Shown piece by piece: positions 27,102 through 35,693 of a stretch of 64,000 nt of DNA. The notes below the pieces were generated by a model that saw only the letters and a program-made list of their open reading frames with translations, made no database searches and had not been told where the DNA came from. How positions within the stretch are numbered: position 1 is the first letter of the stretch; every line of letters begins with the position of its first letter. This DNA comes from an uncultured Sphingomonas sp. (GTDB taxonomy: Bacteria > Pseudomonadota > Alphaproteobacteria > Sphingomonadales > Sphingomonadaceae): the NCBI GenBank assembly GCA_913775315.1, contig CAJYIX010000017.1, positions 62,001-126,000 on the forward strand, written 5' to 3'. Position numbers and translations under genes: made by a program.

Positions 27102-28118
27102 TCAGCCCAACCGCTGCCCCATCCGCGCGATCGCCAGCCCCTCGACCTCCGCCAGGATCGCGCCGGCATTGCCCGGCGCGACGATCGCGCGCTCGGCGGT
27201 CCGCACCCGCTCGACCGCGCGGGCAAGCTGCGCGGCGTTCCAGCGTTGCAGCGCGCGGATCGTGGCGGCCTCTTCTTTCCAGAACACGCGGTGGCGCTTG
27301 ACGACGACCGCCGCTGCATCGCCGCTCTCCACCTCGCGGCGCATGTCGGCGAGTGCGATCAGCCGCTTGGCAAGCTGGCGCAGTGTCGGGATCGCCAGAT
27401 TATCCTCGGCGATCGCGGCGAGCTCGGTGCCCGCGGTCACCGGATCGCCGCCCACCACCGCCTCGATCGCCGCGCCCATCGCGCTTTCGTCGAGCACCGC
27501 GCCGACCGCGTCGAACACCTCGGCCCCGCAATCGGCGGGCCGCTCGGGCGCGGCGTCGAGATAGAGGGCAAGCTTCTCGACCTCGCGCACCATCACCGCC
27601 CGGTCGCCGCCCGTCGCCGCCACCAGCCGCTCGGCACACCCGCCGCCGAGCCGCAGGCCGTGCTCGCGCGCGATCTGTGCGGCGAGGCGCGCGGCATCCG
27701 CCCCCTCGGGCACATAGAAGGCGGCGGCGGCGGCGTTGCTTGCGGCCTCGACCAGCTTCACCAGCTTGCCCGTCTTGCGCACCGACGGCGCGATCGCGAC
27801 GACCGGATTGCCCGCCCGCTCGGCGTTCAGCAGCAGCGTCACCGCCTCCAGGCTTTCCTCGCCCATGCCGGTCACGCGGATGAAGCGCTTGTCCCCGAAC
27901 AGCGACATCGACGCCGCCTCGTCGGCGAGGCGACCGGGACTAGCCTTGAGCATCGCCCCGTCCATGTCGACGCGCTCCACCCCCTCACCCAGCGCGCGCT
28001 GAAGCACCGCGGCGAGCTCGCCCGTTCCCGATTCGTCGGGGCCGTAGAGGAGGTACAGGCGCGTGCCCTCGTCGGGCTTTTCCAGCCGCGCCCGCATCTG
28101 CGCGGGCTTGAGGTTCAT
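27102..28118 (-). CDS. holA: DNA polymerase III delta subunit
   Basis: 338 aa. Delta opens the beta sliding clamp as part of the clamp loader. N-terminal YLLYGPDESGTGELA stands in for a P-loop without the full Walker A Lys, followed by SLFGDKRFIRV and AAQIAREHGLRL, and a C-terminal helical domain. It is the last gene of the leuS-lptE-holA operon, its ATG overlapping the lptE stop (ATGA), the usual alphaproteobacterial order. Confidence 0.92.
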   Translation of the reverse strand: MNLKPAQMRARLEKPDEGTRLYLLYGPDESGTGELAAVLQRALGEGVERVDMDGAMLKASPGRLADEAASMSLFGDKRFIRVTGMGEESLEAVTLLLNAERAGNPVVAIAPSVRKTGKLVKLVEAASNAAAAAFYVPEGADAARLAAQIAREHGLRLGGGCAERLVAATGGDRAVMVREVEKLALYLDAAPERPADCGAEVFDAVGAVLDESAMGAAIEAVVGGDPVTAGTELAAIAEDNLAIPTLRQLAKRLIALADMRREVESGDAAAVVVKRHRVFWKEEAATIRALQRWNAAQLARAVERVRTAERAIVAPGNAGAILAEVEGLAIARMGQRLG

Positions 28119-28621
28119 TTCCCGTCCTGGGAACGCTGTGCGTAGAGGGCGATGCGCGCGACGATGCGGTCGGCGACGATGCCCGACAGGCGTTCGAGCG
28201 CCGATTGCTCGGCGGCGATGGTCGCATATTCGCTGCTGACCACGTCGATGCCGGCGTCGGACCCCGCGGTCGCATCGAGCACCACCCCGCCGGTCGCGGC
28301 ATCGACCAGCTGATAGCGCGCGCGCAGCGTCCGCCGCTCGCGCGTGATCGTGTCGTTGCGGCGGACGCCGAGGCCGATGATCTCGTCGTCGAGCGTCACC
28401 TGAAGCCGATAGCGCGCGCCGCCCTGCCCCTCGCCGTTCGACAGGCGGTCGCGCAGCGCATTGGCGACCAGCCAGCCATTCTGACCCGCGATGGGCGCGA
28501 CCTCGACCGCGCCCAGCGTCTGGCGCACCGCGCCGTCCGGCCCGCCGCCATAGAGCGGGCGGAGCGCACAGCCGCCGATCAGCGTAGCCGACAGGGTGAG
28601 CAGGGCAGCGGCGCGGATCAC
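28115..28621 (-). CDS. lptE: LPS-assembly lipoprotein LptE
   Basis: 168 aa from a GTG start that overlaps the leuS stop (GTGA). The signal peptide ends in LIGGC with lipid-bearing Cys18, then LRPLYGG, the classic start of mature LptE. LptE plugs the LptD barrel and helps insert lipopolysaccharide into the outer leaflet. Its place between leuS and holA is conserved and strengthens the call, since the sequence family diverges fast. Confidence 0.9.
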   Translation of the reverse strand: MIRAAALLTLSATLIGGCALRPLYGGGPDGAVRQTLGAVEVAPIAGQNGWLVANALRDRLSNGEGQGGARYRLQVTLDDEIIGLGVRRNDTITRERRTLRARYQLVDAATGGVVLDATAGSDAGIDVVSSEYATIAAEQSALERLSGIVADRIVARIALYAQRSQDGK

Positions 28622-31119
28622 GCGACGAGGTTCACGAGTCGGTCGGGCACGACGATCACCTTTCGTGGAGTCTTGCCCTCCAGCATGCGCACCACGTTCT
28701 CGGATGCAAGCGCCGCGGCCTCCACATCCTCGCGCGGGGCGCCCTTGGGCATGACGAGCGTGTCGCGCAGCTTGCCGTTGACCTGGATCGCGATCGTCAC
28801 CTCGTCCTCGACCAGCATCGCCGGATCGACCTCGGGCCAGGGCGCGTCGGCGATCAGGCCGTCCTCGCCCCACGCCGCCCACGCTTCCTCGGCGATGTGC
28901 GGGCACATCGGCGCGACGATGCGCGCGAGCGCGCGGATCGCGGCAGTGCGGTCTGCGGACGGCTGCGCCTTCTCGATCGCGCCGACCAGTTCGTAGAGCT
29001 TGGCGACCGACTTGTTGAAGGCCAGCGCCTCGACATCCTCGGCCACGCCGGCGATTGTCTTGTGCAGCTTGCGGCGGAGCGCCACGTCCTCGCCCTCCTC
29101 CACCGCGTCCGCCGTGAACAAGCGCCACAGCCGCTGAACGAAGCGCCACGCGCCCTCGATCCCGGCTTCCGACCATTGCAGGTCGCGCTCGGGCGGGCTG
29201 TCGGACAGCATGAACCAGCGGACGGCGTCGGCACCGTACTGATCGACGATCGGGCCGGGATCGACGGTGTTCTTCTTCGACTTCGACATCTTCTCGACGC
29301 GGCCGAGCGTGATCGCCTCGCCGGTCGAAATCTCGGTGCCGTCCCGTACTTCCTCTGGCGAAAGCCAGCGCCCGTCGGCTGCCTTGTACGTCTCGTGCGT
29401 CACCATGCCCTGCGTGAACAGGCCGGCGAACGGCTCCTTCACGTCGATGAGGCCGATATGGCTGAGCGCACGCGTCCAGAAGCGGGCGTAGAGCAGGTGC
29501 AGGATCGCATGCTCGACGCCGCCGATATATTGCTGGACGGGCAGCCACTGTTCGGCGACCGCGCGGTCGAAGGGCTTGTTGGCCGGCTGGCTGGCGAAGC
29601 GGATGAAATACCAGCTCGAATCGACGAAGGTATCGAGCGTGTCGGTCTCCCGCCGCGCGGGCTTGCCGCACGCGGGACAGTCGACATGCTTCCACGTCGC
29701 GTGGCGGTCGAGCGGGTTGCCCGGCACGTCGAACGACACGTCCTCGGGCAGCTTCACCGGCAATTGCTCGCGCGGCACGGGGACCGCGCCGCACGCTTCG
29801 CAATGGATGATCGGGATCGGCGTGCCCCAGTAACGCTGGCGGCTGACGCCCCAGTCGCGGAGACGCCAGACGGTCGTGCCGCGGCCCCAGTCCTCGCCCT
29901 CGGCGCGAGCGATGACGGCGGCCTTGGCGGCCTCCACGTCCATGCCATCGAGAAAGGCGGAGTTCACCAGCGCGCCGGGACCGGTATAGGCCTCGTCGCA
30001 AACGAACACCGGATCGGTCCTGTCGCCCTCGGCGACGACGCGCGGCACGGGCAGGCCGTATTTGCGCGCGAAGTCGAGGTCGCGCTGGTCGTGCGCGGGC
30101 ACGCCCATTACCGCGCCGGTGCCGTATTCCATCAACACGAAGTTCGCGATGTAGACGGGCAGCGTCCGCTCGCCGTCGAACGGATGCGCAACGGTCCAGC
30201 CGGTGTCGAAGCCCAGCTTCTCCGCCGTCTCAAGCTCCGCCGCGGTCGTGCCGCCCTGCTTGCATTTCTCGATAAAGGCAGCCGCATCGGGATTGCCCGC
30301 CGCCAGCGCCTGCGCGACCGGATGGTCGGCGGCGACCGCGACGAAGCTGGCGCCGAAGATCGTGTCGGGCCGTGTCGAATAGACCTCGATCGCGGTGTCG
30401 AACGGCGCGACCGGCTGGAAGCGAAACTGAAGACCGACCGACTTGCCGATCCAGTTCTCCTGCATCAGCCGCACCTTGTCCGGCCAATGCTCGAGCGTGC
30501 CGAGCCCATCGAGCAGTTCGTCGGCGAACTGGGTGATCTTCAGGAACCACTGGTTGAGCTTGCGCTTCTCGATGAGCGCGCCCGACCGCCAGCCGCGACC
30601 GTCGATCACCTGCTCGTTGGCGAGCACGGTCATGTCGACCGGATCCCAGTTCACCGCCGATTCGCGGCGATAGACGAGGCCCGCAGCCAGCAGGTCGAGG
30701 AACAGCGCCTGCTCGTGCCCGTAATATGCGGGGTCGCAGGTCGCGAACTCGCGCGTCCAGTCGAGCGCGAAGCCCAGCCGCTTCAGCTGCGCCTTCATCG
30801 CGGCGATGTTGTCGTACGTCCAGGCGCCGGGATGGACCTTGCGCTCCATCGCCGCATTCTCGGCGGGCATCCCGAACGCGTCCCACCCCATCGGGTGCAG
30901 GACCTCGAAGCCCTTCATGCGCCGGAACCGGGCAAGCACGTCGCCCATCGTGTAGTTCCGCACGTGCCCCATGTGGATCTTGCCCGAGGGGTAGGGGAAC
31001 ATCTCGAGCACGTAGCTCTTGGACTTAGGCGAATCGTCCTGCGCAGCGAACGTCGAGCGTTCGTCCCAGACACCCTGCCAATGGGCGTCGGCCTTCAACG
31101 CGTTGAAACGCGTGCTCAT
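28618..31119 (-). CDS. leuS: Leucine--tRNA ligase
   Basis: 833 aa, class I synthetase charging tRNA-Leu. The HIGH motif appears as HMGH (49-52) inside [19 protein letters not shown], the editing CP1 domain spans roughly 220-420, and KMSKS lies near 610 in [15 protein letters not shown]. The ATG has GGAG about 10 bases upstream. It leads the operon with lptE and holA; the DUF3576 lipoprotein gene is 54 bases further upstream on the same strand. Confidence 0.97.
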   Translation of the reverse strand: MSTRFNALKADAHWQGVWDERSTFAAQDDSPKSKSYVLEMFPYPSGKIHMGHVRNYTMGDVLARFRRMKGFEVLHPMGWDAFGMPAENAAMERKVHPGAWTYDNIAAMKAQLKRLGFALDWTREFATCDPAYYGHEQALFLDLLAAGLVYRRESAVNWDPVDMTVLANEQVIDGRGWRSGALIEKRKLNQWFLKITQFADELLDGLGTLEHWPDKVRLMQENWIGKSVGLQFRFQPVAPFDTAIEVYSTRPDTIFGASFVAVAADHPVAQALAAGNPDAAAFIEKCKQGGTTAAELETAEKLGFDTGWTVAHPFDGERTLPVYIANFVLMEYGTGAVMGVPAHDQRDLDFARKYGLPVPRVVAEGDRTDPVFVCDEAYTGPGALVNSAFLDGMDVEAAKAAVIARAEGEDWGRGTTVWRLRDWGVSRQRYWGTPIPIIHCEACGAVPVPREQLPVKLPEDVSFDVPGNPLDRHATWKHVDCPACGKPARRETDTLDTFVDSSWYFIRFASQPANKPFDRAVAEQWLPVQQYIGGVEHAILHLLYARFWTRALSHIGLIDVKEPFAGLFTQGMVTHETYKAADGRWLSPEEVRDGTEISTGEAITLGRVEKMSKSKKNTVDPGPIVDQYGADAVRWFMLSDSPPERDLQWSEAGIEGAWRFVQRLWRLFTADAVEEGEDVALRRKLHKTIAGVAEDVEALAFNKSVAKLYELVGAIEKAQPSADRTAAIRALARIVAPMCPHIAEEAWAAWGEDGLIADAPWPEVDPAMLVEDEVTIAIQVNGKLRDTLVMPKGAPREDVEAAALASENVVRMLEGKTPRKVIVVPDRLVNLVA

Positions 31120-31173
31120 TCTGGCAACTCCGTCGAAAGCCGGCGCGCGACCGGCGCCGACCGGACCTTCAAA

Positions 31174-31599
31174 TCAGCCGGCCACCGCGCCGCGGCGCAT
31201 GTCGCGGGCGCGGGTCAGGATGATGTCCTCAAGCTTCTGCACCGTCGCGGCCTGCACCGGCGCGGCGACCCACTGGCCGGTCTGGTTCACCTCGCGCTGA
31301 GCGGTCACGCGCAGCGCATCGGCGCGCAGATCCTGGTCGAGGATGGTCACCGTGACCTTCATCCGCTCGCCCGGCGTGTTGGGGTTCACGTACCAATCGG
31401 TCACGATCACGCCGCCGTTCGAGTCGGTCTGGAGGAGCGGCATGAAGCTCAGCGTCTCGAGGCTGGCGCGCCACAGATAGCTGTTGACGCCGATCGTCGT
31501 GATCTGGCTGGCGGCGAGGTCGCGCGGACGATCGCCCTTGCCGCCGCAGGCAGCGAGCGCGAACACGAGCGGAAGGGCTAGGGCCAGGCGGCGCGACAT
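31174..31599 (-). CDS. DUF3576 lipoprotein
   Basis: 141 aa. Signal peptide with a clean lipobox LAAC (C18). The mature domain, with INTLGVNSYLWRASLETLSFMP-type sequence (here GVNSYLWRASLETLSFMP), GGVIVTDWYVNP, GERMKVTVTILDQDLRADAL and QWVAAPV, matches DUF3576, an alphaproteobacterial lipoprotein found just upstream of leuS. Likely outer-membrane anchored; role unknown. ATG 31599 was chosen for the signal peptide and CGAGGA site. Confidence 0.88.
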   Translation of the reverse strand: MSRRLALALPLVFALAACGGKGDRPRDLAASQITTIGVNSYLWRASLETLSFMPLLQTDSNGGVIVTDWYVNPNTPGERMKVTVTILDQDLRADALRVTAQREVNQTGQWVAAPVQAATVQKLEDIILTRARDMRRGAVAG

Positions 31600-31633
31600 C
31601 GGCGAAGTCCTCGAGATAAGCGAATACCGGCTC

Positions 31634-31661
31634 TCTATAGGCGCTACCGTGGGCGGAGCAA
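31634..31661 (-). promoter_or_regulatory. Promoter for the DUF3576-leuS-lptE-holA run
   Basis: On the minus strand TTGCTC (31661-31656), 16 bases, TATAGA (31639-31634), about 35 bases before the DUF3576 ATG. Confidence 0.4.
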
Positions 31662-31780
31662 GCGATGGCGCGGCGGTGCGATTGTGGACCCCGTGCAACA
31701 CTCCGTCTAAATCGCCCGACCCTGTGGAACGCCGCGCGCGAAGCATGGTAATGGCTTCGAACGAAATAGAGGGGATTCGC

Positions 31781-32518
31781 GTGACGTTGCGGACAGCCAT
31801 GATCGGGCTTGGTGCGGGGGTGCTTGCCACCACTGCGCTCGCGCTCGTTCCGGCGTCCGGTGCGCCCCGCCCCGACGAACTGCGATTCGCGCGCCGTGGT
31901 CAGGCTTCGGCCATTGGCCGCTCGGGCATCGGGTCGTTCACCCCCGCCGCCGCCGATCCGCGCCTTGCCGCCGCCCTGTCGCGCAGCGGGCTGTCGGCGA
32001 CGGGCTTCCGCTTCACGCCGTCGGAACAGCAAAGCAAGCGTCAGGACGTGACCGTCGCGGTTCGTGCCCGTACCGCCCGCGGGGGCGAGGCGCTGCGCAC
32101 CGCCAGCGTGACGATCCCCACCGTCGCCGCCGCCAGCATGCAGCCGATCGCCTATAATCTCGGCATGTCGGTGGGCTGGAAGCGGTTCGCCGTGTCGGGC
32201 GACGTATCGCGCGTCGACCTCGGCACCCTGCCCGGCAGCCGCGAGGCGGTCGACCTCGGCGTCAGCTATACCGGCAAGCGCCTGAGCGGCCGGGTCCAGG
32301 CCCGCGCCGACAAGCCGACCGGCAGCGAACCGCGCCTCGTCGCCGATGCGCCGAGCTATTCGGTCGATCTCGGCACCTCCTACTCGCTCACGCGCAACTT
32401 CGACGTGACCGCTGGCGTCCGCTATCGCGCCGACGAAGAGCGGCTGCGCATGCCGCAATTGACCGACACCCGCCGCGACAGCCAGGCGGTGTATGTGGGT
32501 ACCGCCTTCCGCTTCTAA
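31781..32518 (+). CDS. Probable outer-membrane beta-barrel protein
   Basis: 245 aa from GTG 31781, which has GAGGGGA 5-6 bases upstream; ATGs at 31745/31751 are alternatives. A signal peptide (IGLGAGVLATTALALVPASGA) is followed by a disordered linker and, after about residue 110, alternating polar/hydrophobic strands such as LGMSVGWKRFAVSGDVSRVD and SVDLGTSYSLTRNFDVTAGV. The last residues VYVGTAFRF end in Phe, the usual barrel-insertion signal. No family recognised. Its stop overlaps that of the ThiE-like gene by 4 bases. Confidence 0.65.
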   Translation: MTLRTAMIGLGAGVLATTALALVPASGAPRPDELRFARRGQASAIGRSGIGSFTPAAADPRLAAALSRSGLSATGFRFTPSEQQSKRQDVTVAVRARTARGGEALRTASVTIPTVAAASMQPIAYNLGMSVGWKRFAVSGDVSRVDLGTLPGSREAVDLGVSYTGKRLSGRVQARADKPTGSEPRLVADAPSYSVDLGTSYSLTRNFDVTAGVRYRADEERLRMPQLTDTRRDSQAVYVGTAFRF

Positions 32519-33042
32519 GCGCGGGACAGGCCGTCGATCGCGGCCCATCCATGCAGCCCCAGCGCTCGCAGCCGCCTGAACGCGCGCGCATCCATACCGC
32601 CGAGCGCGATCGCGGGCGAAGTCGCGCCGCGCAACATGCGGCCCAGCCGAACCGGCCCGAGCGTCCGCGCGCCGGGATGCGAGCGCGTGGGGAATACCGG
32701 CGATACGAAGATTAGGTCGGCGTCAGCCCGGCGCGCGGCGATCATCTCCTTCCGGTCATGCACCGAGGCGGTGCGCAGCCCCCGCCCACGCCCGTTATGC
32801 ACGCCCATCTCGCCGCGCATCGCCGCTGCGCCTGCCCGCACCAGAACCAGCCGCCGCCGCTTCGCCACCGCCAGCACCGCCGCGAATCGGGCGCGCCGTT
32901 CGGGCAGCGGCGTCGCATAATCGCGAAAGATCACACCCGACCCATGCGGCAACGCCGCCAGCGCCGCCCACAGCCCCTCGCCCAACCGCTCGTCGGTCAT
33001 CAGCCATAGCCGGGGCAGCGTCGAAGGGTGGCGGGCACGCAT
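32515..33042 (-). CDS. ThiE/TenI-like thiamine phosphate synthase family protein
   Basis: 175 aa, about 35 shorter than typical ThiE. A TIM-barrel segment shows the TMP/TENI pattern: RLWLMTDERLG at the start, MGVHNGRGRGL in place of GVHLGQ-D, TASVHDRKEM, ADLIFVSPVFPTRSHPG and PAIALGGMDA. ThiE joins the thiamine pyrimidine and thiazole units. Several ThiE substrate residues are altered and the N-terminus is short, so it may be a TenI-like or diverged enzyme. Only 22 bases separate its ATG from divergent yggS. Confidence 0.7.
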   Translation of the reverse strand: MRARHPSTLPRLWLMTDERLGEGLWAALAALPHGSGVIFRDYATPLPERRARFAAVLAVAKRRRLVLVRAGAAAMRGEMGVHNGRGRGLRTASVHDRKEMIAARRADADLIFVSPVFPTRSHPGARTLGPVRLGRMLRGATSPAIALGGMDARAFRRLRALGLHGWAAIDGLSRA

Positions 33043-33050
33043 CCGTGCCC

Positions 33051-33056
33051 CTATAG
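33051..33056. promoter_or_regulatory. Shared palindromic -10 (CTATAG) for two divergent leaderless genes
   Basis: CTATAG is its own reverse complement and lies exactly 8 bases from the ATG of the ThiE-like gene (33042, minus) and exactly 8 bases from the ATG of yggS (33065, plus). As a -10 on both strands it would start both RNAs at or next to the start codons. No clear -35 is seen on either side. Confidence 0.4.
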
Positions 33057-33064
33057 CGCGCGCG

Positions 33065-33733
33065 ATGAGCCACGACGATGCTGCCGCCCGCCTGACTGCC
33101 GTTCAGGCCGAGATCGCCCGCGCCGCCGCCACTGCGGGCCGCAAGCCCGAAGAGGTGACGCTGATCGCCGTCTCCAAGACGCACGATGCCGACGCGATCC
33201 TCCCGCTGATCGCCGCCGGCCAGCGACATTTCGGCGAGAACCGGGTGCAGGAGGCAGAAGGCAAATGGCCCGCGCTGCGCGAGGAGACACCGGGCATCGT
33301 CCTCCACCTCGTCGGCCAGCTCCAGTCGAACAAGGCCGAGGCGGCGGTGGCGCTGTTCGACGCGATCCATTCGGTCGATCGCCCCAGCCTCGTCACCGCA
33401 CTCGCGAGGGCGATGGAAAAGACCGGCCGCCGCCCCGCCTGTCTCGTTCAGGTCAATATCGGTGACGAGGATCAGAAGGGCGGCTGTGCGGTCGCCGACC
33501 TGCCCGCGCTGCTGGCAGAGGCGCGCGCCGCCGGTCTCCCGCTCGCCGGGCTGATGGCGGTGCCGCCGCTGGAAGTCGAACCCGCCCCCTATTTCGCGCT
33601 GCTCGCCAAGCTGGCGCGCGACCATGGGCTGGAGGGCCTCAGCATGGGCATGTCGGGCGACTATCCGACCGCAGTCACGATCGGCGCGACGCATGTCCGC
33701 GTCGGCACTGCGCTGTTCGGGGGCCGGGCATGA
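33065..33733 (+). CDS. yggS: YggS-family PLP homeostasis protein
   Basis: 222 aa, single alanine-racemase-like TIM barrel. PLP is bound at K38 in LIAVSKTHDA; GQRHFGENRVQEA, HLVGQLQSNK, QVNIGDEDQKGG and the phosphate-binding MGMSGDYPTAVTIGATHVRVG are all typical. YggS/PLPBP has no known catalytic activity and keeps PLP and amino acid pools balanced. The following HAD gene overlaps its stop (ATGA). Confidence 0.94.
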   Translation: MSHDDAAARLTAVQAEIARAAATAGRKPEEVTLIAVSKTHDADAILPLIAAGQRHFGENRVQEAEGKWPALREETPGIVLHLVGQLQSNKAEAAVALFDAIHSVDRPSLVTALARAMEKTGRRPACLVQVNIGDEDQKGGCAVADLPALLAEARAAGLPLAGLMAVPPLEVEPAPYFALLAKLARDHGLEGLSMGMSGDYPTAVTIGATHVRVGTALFGGRA

Positions 33734-34395
33734 AGTTCGCCGGGCTGATCTTCGACTTCGATGGCGTGCTCGTCGAAAGCGAATATGAGGGCAATCGCCA
33801 CCTTGCCGAATACCTGACCGGCATCGGCCACCCGCACAGCCCGGCCGAGGCGATGCAGCATTATATGGGTCTGTCGGGCCGCGCCTTCGTCGACGCGATC
33901 GAGGGGCGGATCGGCCGGCCCTTGCCGGACGGCTTCCACGCCGAGCGCGAGGTCGAGAACGAGCGCGTGTTGCGGGGTGGCATCGGCGAGGTCGCGGGCG
34001 CGGTCGCGTTCGTCCGGTCGCTGCCCGCCGACCTGCCCCGCGCGATCGCTTCATCCTCGTCGGTCCACTGGATCCGCACGCACCTGCGCCACCTCGGCCT
34101 CGAGGATGCGTTCGGCGATCACGTCTATTCGGGCAAGGAGCATGTCGCGCGCGGCAAGCCGGCCCCCGACCTCTACCTCCACGCCGCCGCGGCGATCGGC
34201 GTGCCGATCGGGGATTGCGCGATCCTCGAGGATTCGCCGGTCGGCGTGACCGGCGCGGTCGCATCGGGCGGGCATGTCATCGGGCTGTGCGCGGGCACGC
34301 ACTGCCCGCCCGATCATGCCGCGGTGCTGCGTGCGATCGGCGTGCAGGATATCGCCGCCGACTTCGGCGAGGTCGCGCGGCTGCTGGGGCTTTGA
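33730..34395 (+). CDS. HAD-IA hydrolase (beta-phosphoglucomutase/phosphatase-like)
   Basis: 221 aa. Motif I FDFDGVLVESE supplies D9 and D11; motif II is AIASSSS; motif III Lys in ARGKPAPDLY; motif IV in ILEDSPVGVTGAVA. The helical cap and E-rich VESEY loop match the beta-phosphoglucomutase/YniC-like group that dephosphorylates sugar phosphates. Substrate unknown. Coupled to yggS by a 4-base overlap and 29 bases ahead of the PH-domain gene. Confidence 0.88.
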   Translation: MKFAGLIFDFDGVLVESEYEGNRHLAEYLTGIGHPHSPAEAMQHYMGLSGRAFVDAIEGRIGRPLPDGFHAEREVENERVLRGGIGEVAGAVAFVRSLPADLPRAIASSSSVHWIRTHLRHLGLEDAFGDHVYSGKEHVARGKPAPDLYLHAAAAIGVPIGDCAILEDSPVGVTGAVASGGHVIGLCAGTHCPPDHAAVLRAIGVQDIAADFGEVARLLGL

Positions 34396-34424
34396 TACGC
34401 TCCCCCGGGAACAGGGGGATAGCG

Positions 34425-34967
34425 ATGGACGAGCGTATAGCGGATCGACAGCCGGTGCTGCTGCGGGGCGAGTTCAGCCCCAAGCTGCGCATCTACATGC
34501 TTGCTTATTGGGGCATGCCGTTCGTCGCCTCGGTGATCGGCATCCCGCTGCTGCCGCTATGGCTGATCTTCGGGCCGCTCTGGACGCGCCGCTATTTCGC
34601 GTCGCTGCGCTGCGACCTGACCGAACGGAGCGTCGTCATCGCGCGCGGCGTCCTGTTTCGCCGGGAGATGACGATCCCGCTCGACAAGATCCAGGATATC
34701 TCGATTCGCGAGGGGCCGCTGCTCGCCGCGTTCGGCATCCTTCAACTGAGGATCGAAACCGCGGGCCAGAGCAATGCCGCGACGGGCAAGTCCGACGCCG
34801 ACCTTATCGGCCTCGTCAACGCGCGGGCGGTCCGCGACCGGATCCTTGGGCAGCGCGACGCGCTCGACGCCAACGATACCGGGCCGCGGCCCGTCGATGC
34901 GCAGACCGCATTGCTGACCGAGATTCGCGACGTGCTGGTCCGGCTGGAATCAAGGTTCGGCGCCTGA
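34425..34967 (+). CDS. Bacterial PH-domain (bPH2/DUF304) membrane protein
   Basis: 180 aa. Two adjacent membrane segments lie at about residues 24-55 (MLAYWGMPFVASVIGIPLLP, then LWLIFGPLW). They are followed by a bPH2 domain whose signature is visible: RCDLTERSVVIARGVLFRRE, TIPLDKIQDISIREGPL, LRIETAG. The C-terminal ~40 residues are a charged helix. Function unknown; such proteins often act in membrane stress or envelope processes. AGGGGGAT precedes the ATG. Confidence 0.82.
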   Translation: MDERIADRQPVLLRGEFSPKLRIYMLAYWGMPFVASVIGIPLLPLWLIFGPLWTRRYFASLRCDLTERSVVIARGVLFRREMTIPLDKIQDISIREGPLLAAFGILQLRIETAGQSNAATGKSDADLIGLVNARAVRDRILGQRDALDANDTGPRPVDAQTALLTEIRDVLVRLESRFGA

Positions 34968-35632
34968 TGCGCGGCGGTCGATCCAATATCGGGAGCGACA
35001 CCCCCCTGATCCTCGTCACCGGCGGCTGGGGCGCGGCACTGCTCGCCTCGGGCTGGCGCCCCTTCGATCGCGCGACCTGGTGGATGGAGGTCGCGCCCGT
35101 CCTGATCGCGCTACCGATCCTCTGTGCGACGCGGCGGCGTTTCCCGCTGACGCCGCTCGCGCTCGGGCTGATCTTCTTCCACGGGCTCGTGCTGATGCTC
35201 GGCGGCGCCTATAGCTATGCGCGCGTACCCGCGGGGTTTGCGGTGCAGGACTGGCTGGGCCTTGCGCGCAATCCCTATGACCGGTTCGGTCATCTGGTGC
35301 AGGGTTTCGTGCCCGCGATCGTGCTGCGCGAGCTTCTGGTGCGGGCAGGCGGGCTGCAGCCCGGGCGACTGCTGACGGTGCTCGTCATCGCCTGCTGCCT
35401 CGCGGTCAGTGCGGCCTACGAGCTGGTCGAGTTCGCCGCCGCCGCCGCGCTGGGACAGGGGGCCGACGAATTTCTGGGAACACAGGGCGATCCCTGGGAC
35501 ACGCAATGGGACATGCTGATGTGCCTGACCGGCGCGATCGCCGCGACGCTGACGCTGTCCCGTATCCATGACCGCCTGCTCGCCCGCGCTCGACCAACCG
35601 ATCGGGAAAACGCCCGCCCCACCGTTGCTTAG
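34967..35632 (+). CDS. DUF2238 (YjdF-like) membrane protein
   Basis: 221 aa with about six membrane helices. The family blocks RNPYDRFGHLVQGFVPAI and YELVEFAAAA followed by GTQGDPWDTQWDMLMCLTGA are characteristic of DUF2238. Conserved Asp/Glu/His within the membrane suggest a transport or enzymatic role, but none is established. The ATG overlaps the previous stop by one base (TGATG). Confidence 0.88.
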   Translation: MRGGRSNIGSDTPLILVTGGWGAALLASGWRPFDRATWWMEVAPVLIALPILCATRRRFPLTPLALGLIFFHGLVLMLGGAYSYARVPAGFAVQDWLGLARNPYDRFGHLVQGFVPAIVLRELLVRAGGLQPGRLLTVLVIACCLAVSAAYELVEFAAAAALGQGADEFLGTQGDPWDTQWDMLMCLTGAIAATLTLSRIHDRLLARARPTDRENARPTVA

Positions 35633-35693
35633 CGGCATGCGATCAGGCAGTTTGCCACTGCGGTCGCGGGGGTGCGGCCCGATGGGGGGTGTC

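Noticed and set aside
28897-31581. Open frame of about 890 codons on the plus strand opposite leuS
   Set aside because: It mirrors leuS codon by codon, is rich in Arg/His/Asp/Gly as expected of antisense in GC-rich DNA, has no domain and no ribosome site.
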